Assembly (NCBI RefSeq): GCF_017301335.1
Contig: NZ_CP071247.1
Span: forward strand, 3,286,001-3,350,000
Direction of reading: 5' to 3'
From: Marinobacter salinisoli
Lineage (GTDB): Bacteria; Pseudomonadota; Gammaproteobacteria; Pseudomonadales; Oleiphilaceae
DNA length: 64,000 bases
Positions 8,076-16,629 of this stretch are shown here, one piece after another. Within the stretch, counting starts at the first letter, position 1; each line of letters begins with the position of its first letter. The notes under the pieces were generated by a model. That model had not been told where the DNA came from. It worked only from the letters and a program-made list of their open reading frames with translations, and made no database searches. The position numbers and the translations under genes were made by a program.

Positions 8076-9509
8076 TCAGAGAAGTTCTTGAAGTTCATCA
8101 AATGTAAAAGCTTTAAAAATGTTCTCGGAACATAAGGATGGGAAAATCTTCATTACATAAGCCCGATCTTTATCGTTGACCAATGCAGCAATTGCTTTCA
8201 CCCCTCTTCTTGACGACTCTAGCAGTACCGTCGATTTTCTGGCGATACAAACTGAAGAGCGCATAGCTTCATCAAGATCTTCTATCTGTTCGACGTTTGG
8301 AAAGCGATTTTTATAGTTACTTGCAGTTTCAAGAGGATGTAATTTAATAGAAACGGAAACATTTCTTCCAGTAAGTTCCTCTATGATTCGGTAGTTTACC
8401 TCAGGATTTCGAGGCTCAGTAAAAAAGCAAACCCGTTCAACCAGTTTCGCAAACTTACTCTCACCACCAACACCATACATTGAATCTACTACTGAACCTA
8501 CATAAAGAAACTTATCTTCGTGGTATAACCTATTAAGAAAACTGGCAGCCTCTGGCGTAAAACAATAGAAAGTGGTGCCTGCTAACCCACCTGGGAAACG
8601 AAATCCATATTCAAGCCCATGGGGCAAACAGACAAGCTCCTTTTTCTCCCGATGACATACCTTAGTCTGAAGCAATGCAAAACGATCGTCTTTATCTCCT
8701 GTGTAGAAGACCGCGCGTGGAGACAACCGAACAACCTCGTCCAAGCATGATTCGTAAACTGCCTTGTGTGCAATGCGTTTAAGATAGCCTGGGAACAGCG
8801 CAAGAGCACAAGAACGACCTAACATAACTCTGCCATCTTTCAAGATATTTTTGATATCCCTTAACGCATGGAAAGCCGACATTAAAGATATTTTGAAAAT
8901 ATTCTTCCAACACACAACCGAATAGATAGAAACCCCGGGAACATTGAGCCCGCCAAAGTTATCTACAAGCGTCACCGCTGATATCTCTCGTTCTATACTC
9001 AGCCTACATTTCTGATAGGCAGCCTTAGATCTGATCAGGAAGACAACTTTCCTATTAACATCAAACTCTAAAGTGATATCAGATTCTTTTCTTCTGACGA
9101 GATAGAATGGCAGAAGAAAAGACAGTAAAACTATCGAAATAACCGAAAAAATAAATACAAAGAATGATAACAAAGTCGTTAACATCCGGATTATTAGTGA
9201 AACCTGTTTACCCGCTTCAGCCTTTGCTCTAATAAAAAGATTTTTATCGAGAACCCGAGCAAACAAACTAAACCGCGAGCAGGCGCTTGATTTCAAAACC
9301 TCTGAGAACTCCAGCAACCTGACATAATGGTAAAAAAAAATTTCATTTGAATAATCAGACATCCCAGAAAAATCATGATCATTCAAGCGATCAATGAAGT
9401 CCTCCGTATAGCAACTATCGGTCGGAATACTTTCTAGAACCCCCGTAGCCTCGAGTCGTTTCAGGCCGGAACGAGTAAGAAACACGCATTCATTTCTATC
9501 TACCGTCAT
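8076..9509 (-). CDS. Putative GT-B glycosyltransferase, CMP-sugar type, with internal membrane segment
   Basis: Not recognised as a named protein. The 477 residues contain a strong hydrophobic segment at ~106-138, then a GT-B-like region: FYTGDKDDR, PHGLEYGF, FYCFTPEAA and LYVGSVVDS. A C-terminal HP motif follows (H391-P392 in KLHPLE), then K-S-T at 425-427 in ARKSTVLLESS. An HP motif followed by an S/T motif is typical of bacterial sialyl- and Kdo-transferase-like GT-B enzymes and of CDP-glycerol transferases. The start ATG overlaps the HAD phosphatase stop (ATGA). This coupling suggests it uses the CMP-ketose made by the KdsB-like enzyme two genes upstream; that is inference. The gene is visibly more AT-rich than flanking core genes, a sign of transfer. 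Confidence 0.6.
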   Translation of the reverse strand: MTVDRNECVFLTRSGLKRLEATGVLESIPTDSCYTEDFIDRLNDHDFSGMSDYSNEIFFYHYVRLLEFSEVLKSSACSRFSLFARVLDKNLFIRAKAEAGKQVSLIIRMLTTLLSFFVFIFSVISIVLLSFLLPFYLVRRKESDITLEFDVNRKVVFLIRSKAAYQKCRLSIEREISAVTLVDNFGGLNVPGVSIYSVVCWKNIFKISLMSAFHALRDIKNILKDGRVMLGRSCALALFPGYLKRIAHKAVYESCLDEVVRLSPRAVFYTGDKDDRFALLQTKVCHREKKELVCLPHGLEYGFRFPGGLAGTTFYCFTPEAASFLNRLYHEDKFLYVGSVVDSMYGVGGESKFAKLVERVCFFTEPRNPEVNYRIIEELTGRNVSVSIKLHPLETASNYKNRFPNVEQIEDLDEAMRSSVCIARKSTVLLESSRRGVKAIAALVNDKDRAYVMKIFPSLCSENIFKAFTFDELQELL

Positions 9510-10153
9510 ACCAAGTCACGCAAACTGGCCACAAATTCAACATTATGCATATCGCAGTATGACTTCCATCCGGAAAACTCAGTCCACTGGTTGACAAAAA
9601 CAAAATCTAACCCTGCGTTAACTGAAGCCTCGTGATCGTATCGGCTATCCCCGATAAACAAGGCTGGCCTCACAATGCGTCCCGCCCGTAACTCACGGGC
9701 CAGAATCTCATCTTTGGTATCGGGACTGCCATAGATACCGCCATCAAATAATTGATCCAACCCTCTTACAGAGAAAACCTTCCGTAGCTCAGCCTGATCC
9801 CCACCAGAAACGATAGACCAGGATGTTGATTGGGTTTGTTCGCGCAACTCAAATAGTCCGGAGTCTGCTTCACATTCGATAAGACCCTCGCGAACCTTGC
9901 GAGCGTAAACATCAAGCAACTCATCGAGGCCCGGCCCAACAGCATCCGAAGGCACAATCTGATTCAAAAAATGCTCAAACTTTCGGTAACGAGAGACACC
10001 GCCATTCGCCACATGGTGATCAACCAGTGCCTGTGCCGGGCCTTCGCCATAGGGCAGAGCAGCTTCATAAAAAGCCTTGGTTTTTACCTTATTTGAGTTA
10101 AGCACAACCCCGTCACAGTCAAAAACGAGACTGCCATAGCGTTCAGTTTTCAC
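9506..10153 (-). CDS. HAD-superfamily phosphatase (beta-phosphoglucomutase-like fold)
   Basis: Soluble 215-residue hydrolase. Motif I is FDCDGVV with D12 as nucleophile and D14 as acid/base. Motif II is SGG near residue 114, the lysine lies in SPDTKDEI, and motif IV is FIGDSRYD. The helical cap lies at ~20-80. It starts with GTG, overlapping the KdsB-like stop codon (GTGA), and its own stop overlaps the transferase start. Sitting next to a CMP-Kdo synthetase-like gene and an aldolase gene, it is best read as the sugar-phosphate phosphatase of the same pathway, the role KdsC plays for Kdo, although it is not a KdsC orthologue. Substrate unknown. Confidence 0.8.
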   Translation of the reverse strand: MKTERYGSLVFDCDGVVLNSNKVKTKAFYEAALPYGEGPAQALVDHHVANGGVSRYRKFEHFLNQIVPSDAVGPGLDELLDVYARKVREGLIECEADSGLFELREQTQSTSWSIVSGGDQAELRKVFSVRGLDQLFDGGIYGSPDTKDEILARELRAGRIVRPALFIGDSRYDHEASVNAGLDFVFVNQWTEFSGWKSYCDMHNVEFVASLRDLV

Positions 10154-10890
10154 AAACCATGCTTCCGTTTAAGGGCCATTTCTACACCAGCTACATCCTC
10201 CGGAACATCCACAGCGAGGCTACCCGGCTGCGTTTCAATCATCAGAACACGCTTGCCCAATTCGAGGAATCGCAGGATCTCGATGTCTTCACATTGCTCG
10301 AGTGCGCTTTTCCGCCCAAACTTACGAAAAGCATTAAGCTCATCACGGTTAAATGCATAGATACACACCTGTTTCTTATACCCTTCCGGTGCGTTATCAG
10401 GGTCTTTGTAGCCTGGCAAAGCGACGCGAGACATGTAGACCAACTCGTCAGCTTCGTTGGTGATGACCTTGGGAATGTTGACGTTGCCTGGGTTTTCCTG
10501 ATCTGACACCCAACTGTAACCGTTCACAACAACCTCCATATTCTCCGCTTTGGCCGCGCCGACACGGCTAATATCAGAAGGATTAACCAGTGGTTCGTCA
10601 CCCTGCACATTGATGAAGATATCCGCTTCAATCTGTTCTCCTGCCTCCGCAAGCCTGTCTGTCCCAGTCAAAGCGCTCGGACTGGTCATAACCGCTTGGA
10701 ACCCAGCCGAGCGAACAACCTCCGCTATGCGACTGTCCTCGGTCGCTATATAGACGTTCTCCGAGCCAATAGCCTTGGCAGCAAGCTCCGCCACCCAGAG
10801 GATCATCGGTTTTCCCATCAAGAGTACAAGCGGCTTTCCCGGGTATCGACTGGAAGAAAACCGGGCGGGGATAATAACGACTGTTCTCAT
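10150..10890 (-). CDS. CMP-Kdo synthetase-like cytidylyltransferase
   Basis: A 246-residue KdsB/KpsU-family nucleotidyltransferase that couples CTP to a 3-deoxy-2-ulosonic acid. Seen: IPARFSSSRYPGKPL at residues 7-21, the VQGDEPLV signature near residue 95, and YKKQVCIYAFNRDEL and LEQCEDIEILRFLE in the second half. Housekeeping kdsB is normally next to lpxK or murB, so this copy in a polysaccharide locus is probably dedicated. It is clearly different from the acylneuraminate cytidylyltransferase at 16.6-17.3 kb, so the locus makes two CMP-ketoses. It lies 7 bases after the aldolase gene and overlaps the HAD gene by 4 bases. Kdo itself or a Kdo-like acid could be the substrate. Confidence 0.85.
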   Translation of the reverse strand: MRTVVIIPARFSSSRYPGKPLVLLMGKPMILWVAELAAKAIGSENVYIATEDSRIAEVVRSAGFQAVMTSPSALTGTDRLAEAGEQIEADIFINVQGDEPLVNPSDISRVGAAKAENMEVVVNGYSWVSDQENPGNVNIPKVITNEADELVYMSRVALPGYKDPDNAPEGYKKQVCIYAFNRDELNAFRKFGRKSALEQCEDIEILRFLELGKRVLMIETQPGSLAVDVPEDVAGVEMALKRKHGL

Positions 10891-10897
10891 CTCTTCC

Positions 10898-12496
10898 TCA
10901 CAGGGCGTAAATTGATTGAGCAGGGAGTGAATAGCGAGTGGGTGTCACCGCGATCAAAGGCACAGCTTCGGAACAAGCCTGGTAATGCGACAAAAGGTTT
11001 TGCATTTCCTGGCTTCTTGGATCATCAGCGCCGTAACCGTCAAAACCCGACATAAAAATCCGCTCAGCCTTCCCGCTCGTGACGACAGCCAGCACGTATG
11101 CTACAACCAACGAATTCGGCACAGAACAACAGTATTGACCAAACTCGAAAACTTCGGGCAGAACTTTCAGACCGAAATCCAGGGTTTGCTTACTGGCAAG
11201 TGATTCTTTTACATCTTCCGGCAACATGGAGACAGGTGTTATCAAAGGCTGAGGCAGCTGAGTATGAGCCTCACAATCAGCAAGCAGACGCACCGGATGG
11301 CAGGCAACACGTACATCGATGAGCTCAGCGGCTATTCCGGACTGAGTATTGAGTGCAACAACAAGGGGATTCTTGCGGCGAATGTAAGACTCAATGGCTC
11401 CACGATGCTGCAAAACACCGGGGCCTGAACCGAGAAGAAAAACCTCGCGACCTTTGATCATGGAAGAAGGGTCCCAACTACCTGTCGGCTCACCCTGGTA
11501 AAACTGTCGCGCCGCATCAAGAGTGTTAAGGCTAAACTTCTTCCCACCCTCAACCCTGAGATGGTCGATAACCGCCAGGATATCTTCCTCATCGTACCTG
11601 GAATCGTTCAGCATCTCCTGAATATAGGTCGGGTGGATGGAGTATTTTCCTGCCAAGTAATAATAACTGTTGGTTCCCCACCCGTAACGTTCCTGCATCG
11701 GCTTGAAGTGCTCCCTTATGAGCCGCATCAGCGGAACCATATTGACCGGTGAACTACGCCGCTCCGCAATTTCAATCACGAGTTCTTCGGTTCTTGCATT
11801 GCCAGGCCCACGCCCCATTCCAGTGACTGTTGAGTCGACCCAGGTACACCCTTCATCGAGAGCTGTTAGTGAGTTCTGGAGCGCCAATCCCATATTGTCG
11901 TGGGTATGGATACCCAAAGGGCCAGACCACCCCTGCCTTATCCACTGAATTACTTGCCGTACCTGATTTGGGTTCATCCCCCCCATAGAATCCGCAAAGT
12001 ACAATACATCCAAAGGATAGCGGGACGCCTCTTTTGCTAAATCAACCACCTCCGACTTGCACTTATCCGCAACCTGCATAAGGTTGAAACCAACCTGATA
12101 ACCACGTTCTTTTAGCCAGTTAGCTGCGGGGAGAACGTCTTTAAACTCATGGGCGTGGCAGGCAATACGAACGAGGCTAAAGCGGGCTTTGTCTGCGGAA
12201 AGTGGGAACAGAGCGCAAAGATCCGCCTTCTGGGTATCTGGAGAAGCCAGTTCACTGCCATTAACCATTACGCCGATAGTCAAATCTGAGGGAAAGTTGA
12301 GGTTTTCGAGAAATTCATCAGATGTGTATGCAGCGGCGCCCTTAAATCCATCCGTCTTCAATGACCGGAACCCAAGTTCGACAATATCAACACCCGCTAC
12401 ACTCATTGCATAAAGGTAGTCTTGAACAAGATTGTGACCAAAATCCCACGCATTGTAGTAGCCACCATCTCTTAATGTACAGTCAAGTAGAAGCAT
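10898..12496 (-). CDS. DRE-TIM aldolase domain fused to a Rossmann-like C-terminal domain
   Basis: A 532-residue two-domain protein. Residues 1-~290 form an HMG-CoA-lyase/4-hydroxy-2-oxovalerate-aldolase-like TIM barrel: R9-D10-G11 in DCTLRDGG, the metal-binding H197-T-H199 in GIHTHDN, and GMGRGPGN at 227-234. Such enzymes cleave or form C-C bonds using pyruvate enolate or acyl-CoA with a divalent metal. From ~345 a second domain starts with VFLLGSGPGVLQ and contains CHPVRLLAD and FMSGFDGYGADDPR; it resembles DUF115/MAF or GT42-like nucleotide-sugar folds, but this is a weak match by eye. Next to a KdsB-like cytidylyltransferase and a HAD phosphatase, it may make an unusual 3-deoxy-ulosonic acid in place of a KdsA-type synthase (inference). 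Confidence 0.72.
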   Translation of the reverse strand: MLLLDCTLRDGGYYNAWDFGHNLVQDYLYAMSVAGVDIVELGFRSLKTDGFKGAAAYTSDEFLENLNFPSDLTIGVMVNGSELASPDTQKADLCALFPLSADKARFSLVRIACHAHEFKDVLPAANWLKERGYQVGFNLMQVADKCKSEVVDLAKEASRYPLDVLYFADSMGGMNPNQVRQVIQWIRQGWSGPLGIHTHDNMGLALQNSLTALDEGCTWVDSTVTGMGRGPGNARTEELVIEIAERRSSPVNMVPLMRLIREHFKPMQERYGWGTNSYYYLAGKYSIHPTYIQEMLNDSRYDEEDILAVIDHLRVEGGKKFSLNTLDAARQFYQGEPTGSWDPSSMIKGREVFLLGSGPGVLQHRGAIESYIRRKNPLVVALNTQSGIAAELIDVRVACHPVRLLADCEAHTQLPQPLITPVSMLPEDVKESLASKQTLDFGLKVLPEVFEFGQYCCSVPNSLVVAYVLAVVTSGKAERIFMSGFDGYGADDPRSQEMQNLLSHYQACSEAVPLIAVTPTRYSLPAQSIYAL

Positions 12497-12562
12497 TACA
12501 GGGATACCTTTATTAAAGTTTACTAGCCATTATGACCAAAAAATCACTAATACCTATTTGTA

Positions 12563-13807
12563 TCATGAAAATCTAAAGCGAAGCCGAAGGAACCAAAACG
12601 CTAAAAATGTGTAAAAAACGCCTAAACTAAACTGCACATTTGACAAGTAGTTATTCGTGAAAAACAAAACAGGGAGTGTAATCAAGCATCCAAACCAAAT
12701 AAATCTATGCAGTTGAATCTGCCCTGATTTTGGTGACAGGCATCTAGCAAAATAATAAAAACCCAAACAAAATATAATAGCACCAACATGACTGAAGTCA
12801 TAAACGAGGGTTGCAACAAGTCCATTAAAGCTGGAAGCGTTATCATGCAAGGTTTGGTACCTAAGATCAACATAGGAACTCACATCAAACCCTAACCTGG
12901 AGCCAACTTCGTCCAAAAGGGATCGCGATGATTTACCATACCACAATTTATCTAGACTAAAATTTTTCATGACTTCTGAACCGTTAACCACCCACTGAGA
13001 GAAATAATCAAAAATGGAGTAAAGAGCCCGATTTTTGACAAGCCCCTCATCTGCCGACGAGTAATAGGACGACTCAGAGAACCTCAAACTCGTTATATAG
13101 TAAAAAGCAGATAAAATAGCACCAAAGACAACAAAAGCAAAAATATTTATTTTTTTCCTTATTCGGCTACTAATCGCAGGATATGCGTACAAATAAAAAA
13201 ACACGTACATTAGGACAAACTGTACTATTGCCGCTCTTGACAATCCATGAAGCCCCGAAAGCGGAACATTCAAAGAAAGTATTAAAAACACGGCACTGAC
13301 GACCAACCGACTTTTTACCAGAAAGTAAAAATGAAATGAAAGCGATAAAATTCCCAAAGGCGATGCAAGGTTTGCAAACCTAACCAAATATGGGTTAACC
13401 CACTGCCGGATAAGAACCGCTGCCTCCCCTTCATTTTTGTACGAAGTTATGTTCGAAACACTAAGCGCGACATACGAAAAGGACTTATAAACGATAAAAA
13501 AGTTCACAATCAATGAAAAAAATAAAACGAAAAAAATAAAAATCAGCAAAAACCTAAACGAAGACAAACTTAAAGGGTCAAAAATTCTAACGACCGAATA
13601 ATCCCGAAACGATGAGCAAACTATCAACAACAGAAAAATTGTAAACAAAACATTAAAAAGATCAAAAAAGTGCTCGATCTCTGCAGAGTTTCCAACCAGA
13701 AAACCAGCAAAAATCGAAAAAGTGAAAAACCATAAAAGATAAAAAGCAACCGACCTGGTATTAATAAACCGAAGCGAGCAAATTGAAAATGAAAGAAAAT
13801 ATAACAT
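12563..13807 (-). CDS. wzy: Putative O-antigen/oligosaccharide repeat-unit polymerase (Wzy-like)
   Basis: A 414-residue integral membrane protein with about ten to twelve hydrophobic segments separated by short loops. It has one larger polar periplasmic loop near residues 245-330 (RFSESSYYSSADE to DNASSFNGL), the layout of Wzy polymerases. Wzy proteins share little sequence, so the call rests on topology, very high AT content and position between transferase genes in a Wzx-containing locus. No other polymerase candidate lies in the biosynthetic part. Codon use (many AAA, ATT, TTT) is unlike the 55-60 percent GC genes around it, consistent with recent acquisition. An alternative is another multi-spanning carbohydrate transferase. 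Confidence 0.65.
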   Translation of the reverse strand: MLYFLSFSICSLRFINTRSVAFYLLWFFTFSIFAGFLVGNSAEIEHFFDLFNVLFTIFLLLIVCSSFRDYSVVRIFDPLSLSSFRFLLIFIFFVLFFSLIVNFFIVYKSFSYVALSVSNITSYKNEGEAAVLIRQWVNPYLVRFANLASPLGILSLSFHFYFLVKSRLVVSAVFLILSLNVPLSGLHGLSRAAIVQFVLMYVFFYLYAYPAISSRIRKKINIFAFVVFGAILSAFYYITSLRFSESSYYSSADEGLVKNRALYSIFDYFSQWVVNGSEVMKNFSLDKLWYGKSSRSLLDEVGSRLGFDVSSYVDLRYQTLHDNASSFNGLVATLVYDFSHVGAIIFCLGFYYFARCLSPKSGQIQLHRFIWFGCLITLPVLFFTNNYLSNVQFSLGVFYTFLAFWFLRLRFRFS

Positions 13808-13903
13808 TGACCACTCTGCTTAGTTATCGAACAAGCCCATCAATCATTAAGCAATCTCTGAAATCTGAACAGTGACCATAGCTTAGATATTTGAAATTGG
13901 TTA

Positions 13904-15328
13904 TCAGCGCTTCGGGCAGATAAAAGTAATGCCCGAAACAATCGAGATATCAGCATCATTACCACCAATGGAACTCCATTGCTCAAATATAAAGCCTTTA
14001 TCAAAACCAGTGATCTTGTCTTCTCTGCCCACCTTCACAAATAAAGACTTCATAGAATAAAATAGCTTTCTAGAAAAATAGAAGAAAAAATCGCGATCTA
14101 GGCCGGAACCTAGAAATTTAAAACCTGTTTTATCTTTACGAAAGTGCCCATTGAGATCTTCACATATTTCGTCAATTGCATTAAATTCGCTTTTTGAGTT
14201 CTTAACATAAGGAAATAATAATTCAGCGTCTTCAAGCAAAGAAGCTCTCGATTGCGCAAGTAAGCGCTTGAAAGCCATTTCCAGTTCAGTAAAATCTCTG
14301 ACCTTTGCTCCAACTTCTGATGCACCTGCAATAGCATGATCACCGGTATCTCGCGGTGAGAAGTTTATTGAAGGGACACCTATAATCGCAGCTTCAACAC
14401 CACTTGTGCTTTCGGAATGGATAAACAACTTTGCCTGTTCGAGAGCCTGAGAAAGATCCCCCGATTTATCTACTGTGACATTGCCCAGAAAGCGGTAGAT
14501 CGACCTGTAAAGTGACGCATCTTCACCGGGGTGAGGTCTGAAAAGAAACTGAGTATTGGGGTTGCTCCTTGCAAGACTGTATACAGCGTCAATAAATTGA
14601 GCTCTCTCTATAGAAACTGCGCACCACCTTTTGACCTGTTGTTGAAATAGTTCCCCTTCAGAAACCCCCGAAGAACCCTCCGCCTGCATTCTAATATCCA
14701 GGAAATTTTTGGAGATCAGCGATATATCATCTTTAGCCGGAGAAATGCCTGCGAAACGACTGCAAACTAGCACATACTTAATTCCAGGCTTGAAGTCTTT
14801 ACTATCATGCTTTCTGGACTTCTTTTGAGCCTCGAGAAATCTAAGATAATCCAACCGAGGAGCGCCTATAACGCTCAAATCACAATCTTCATAGGTTTTA
14901 TCGAATACGGCTCTTTGCCTGTCCCCCCAGAAGTACACTTTTTTTAGAAAGGGAAGAGAAAAGTACTCTTCTGGGTATATTCTTTTTACAGCCGACTCAT
15001 ACTCATTTTTGTAATAAAATGCGCCTTCATCGTGAAGAAAATGCATCGATGAAGCAGTTTTTTGAATTTTTTGTATCAAATCCAAATCAAACTGACCTCT
15101 TCCGGTGTTTCCTCCAAACCTTCCAAAGATGAGAGCACCACGCATCAATGATAGGAGCAGATAAATGTCATGAGGCCTACCCAGTGCGGTAGAAATGCCT
15201 TGGTCGGCCAGTTTTCTTGCCATCAAAAGCCGCCAACCCAAGTCTCTACGAGGCGAATCGACCGAACTTAAAACTACTTTTTTAGACCGTAAAAATCTTA
15301 GAGGGATCATGCTATCGGTAAAACCCAT
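13904..15328 (-). CDS. Putative surface-carbohydrate GT-B transferase with DEG/HP/ST motifs
   Basis: Unnamed 474-residue soluble protein. Seen: HDEG at residues 99-102, H266-P267 in FLFRPHPGED, and S-T at ~307-308 in HSESTSGVEAAIIG followed by GVPSINFSP. A [D/E][D/E]G motif, then HP, then an S/T motif is the order found in bacterial sialyltransferase-like and KpsC/KpsS-like GT-B families that use CMP-activated acids. With a complete CMP-legionaminate pathway next to it, this is the better candidate for the legionaminyltransferase (inference). The sequence is AT-rich like its neighbours. It stands free of overlaps (95 bases to wzy, 62 bases after the flippase), unlike the tightly packed leg genes. 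Confidence 0.62.
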   Translation of the reverse strand: MGFTDSMIPLRFLRSKKVVLSSVDSPRRDLGWRLLMARKLADQGISTALGRPHDIYLLLSLMRGALIFGRFGGNTGRGQFDLDLIQKIQKTASSMHFLHDEGAFYYKNEYESAVKRIYPEEYFSLPFLKKVYFWGDRQRAVFDKTYEDCDLSVIGAPRLDYLRFLEAQKKSRKHDSKDFKPGIKYVLVCSRFAGISPAKDDISLISKNFLDIRMQAEGSSGVSEGELFQQQVKRWCAVSIERAQFIDAVYSLARSNPNTQFLFRPHPGEDASLYRSIYRFLGNVTVDKSGDLSQALEQAKLFIHSESTSGVEAAIIGVPSINFSPRDTGDHAIAGASEVGAKVRDFTELEMAFKRLLAQSRASLLEDAELLFPYVKNSKSEFNAIDEICEDLNGHFRKDKTGFKFLGSGLDRDFFFYFSRKLFYSMKSLFVKVGREDKITGFDKGFIFEQWSSIGGNDADISIVSGITFICPKR

Positions 15329-15390
15329 CGTAGAATAATTATAAAATCAAAAATCACAGAAATAAAAGGCGGGGAAATAGATCCATAAAT

Positions 15391-16629
15391 CTAAAACTTA
15401 AAACCAAAATCTGGCCTTGAGCTTTTCCACTTACTATATTTAATTAACCCTGAAATTGCACACCCAATAATCATTGCTAAAGTCACGGCCCAATAGGAGT
15501 TGCAATGCCCAATCAAAACAACCATAACAGAAGCAGCAGCGAAACCTGAAACATTTGCAGCTATAATGACCTTGTCTTGCAATGTCGCATATAGGGCGTA
15601 CTGATATATATAACCGATCAGAAAAACGCTGACCGCGAATAACATTCCATAAAAAAGAGGAATATTATCATAATAAACTCTTTCGCTAAGCATTGAAAAT
15701 ACAAAAGGCACTGAGAAAGATATAGAAATCATCAGAACAAACAAACAAACAAATGCTTGTTTCTCCATTTTTTTGTAAGCACTTTCGAACTCAGATAATT
15801 CACCTCGTTTATAGGCTTTCATCATCCTCGGATAGAAAAACACGAACACACCTGACTCCATAAAAGAAAGCATTGCAGCCGCAATACTCATGTAAACGCT
15901 ATACGCGCCAAGTAGAGCTAAACCATTAAAGGCCTCGAAAGCATAACGGTCCAGGGTAAATATTGCTCTCGCTGAGATCGAAGAAATCAATAATGGAAGA
16001 GCGATCCAAATACCTCTCCTGACCCATTTCCAATCCGGACTTAAAACGGAGTGTTTCCAATCAAGTTTGAGTAAAGGAGCAACTCCAATCACTATTCCAA
16101 AGGCTGCGCCAAAGATCCAGAAAAGCAGTAAAGTTTCTATATTTCTCGTGGCTGGAAACATCCACATCATCAAAACGAAAAATACCGCCCAGAGCGCCTG
16201 CTTGATAAAGATTATTATGGTAGCCAACATCTGATTTTCTGACGCTACCAATAGGCGCATTAACTCCGAAGATAGATGTTCCAGAATGAGAAGAACTAAA
16301 AACCCCGCCAAGAGCTCCAATGGCAAATGCCCGAACACGAAAAGCAGGCTTAAAATGGGCAGAACCAAAAGATACATGATTCCAAAAAACACAACCTGGC
16401 TTGAAATAAGCCGAGGCCAATCGTTTTTCGGCTTAGCGACAAGGCCTCTCGTACTATATGTGTAGAATTCGAAGCCTACAAAGTAGATTGAGTAAGAAAC
16501 TGTAACTGCTATAAGACCGTAAAGCCCTACTTCTTCAGGCGGCAGGTAGACTGCCAGGCAGATTATAAAAAAAAACTTTATCGCTAATGTGAGTCCTCGC
16601 AGACCTACATTAATTAACCGGAGCCTCAT
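15391..16629 (-). CDS. wzx: Wzx-type O-unit flippase, copy 1
   Basis: A 412-residue membrane protein of the polysaccharide transporter/MOP superfamily with about twelve hydrophobic segments. It starts MRLRLINVGLRGLTL and contains FEFYTYSTRG, RYAFEAFNGLALLGAYSVYM and SFMESGVFVF. It would flip undecaprenyl-linked O-units to the periplasm. The start overlaps the legF stop by 4 bases. A second gene at 23385-24620 encodes an obvious paralogue alignable along its whole length, so the locus has two flippases. This copy is more AT-rich than the other. Whether both are used for the same O-unit is unknown. Confidence 0.88.
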   Translation of the reverse strand: MRLRLINVGLRGLTLAIKFFFIICLAVYLPPEEVGLYGLIAVTVSYSIYFVGFEFYTYSTRGLVAKPKNDWPRLISSQVVFFGIMYLLVLPILSLLFVFGHLPLELLAGFLVLLILEHLSSELMRLLVASENQMLATIIIFIKQALWAVFFVLMMWMFPATRNIETLLLFWIFGAAFGIVIGVAPLLKLDWKHSVLSPDWKWVRRGIWIALPLLISSISARAIFTLDRYAFEAFNGLALLGAYSVYMSIAAAMLSFMESGVFVFFYPRMMKAYKRGELSEFESAYKKMEKQAFVCLFVLMISISFSVPFVFSMLSERVYYDNIPLFYGMLFAVSVFLIGYIYQYALYATLQDKVIIAANVSGFAAASVMVVLIGHCNSYWAVTLAMIIGCAISGLIKYSKWKSSRPDFGFKF

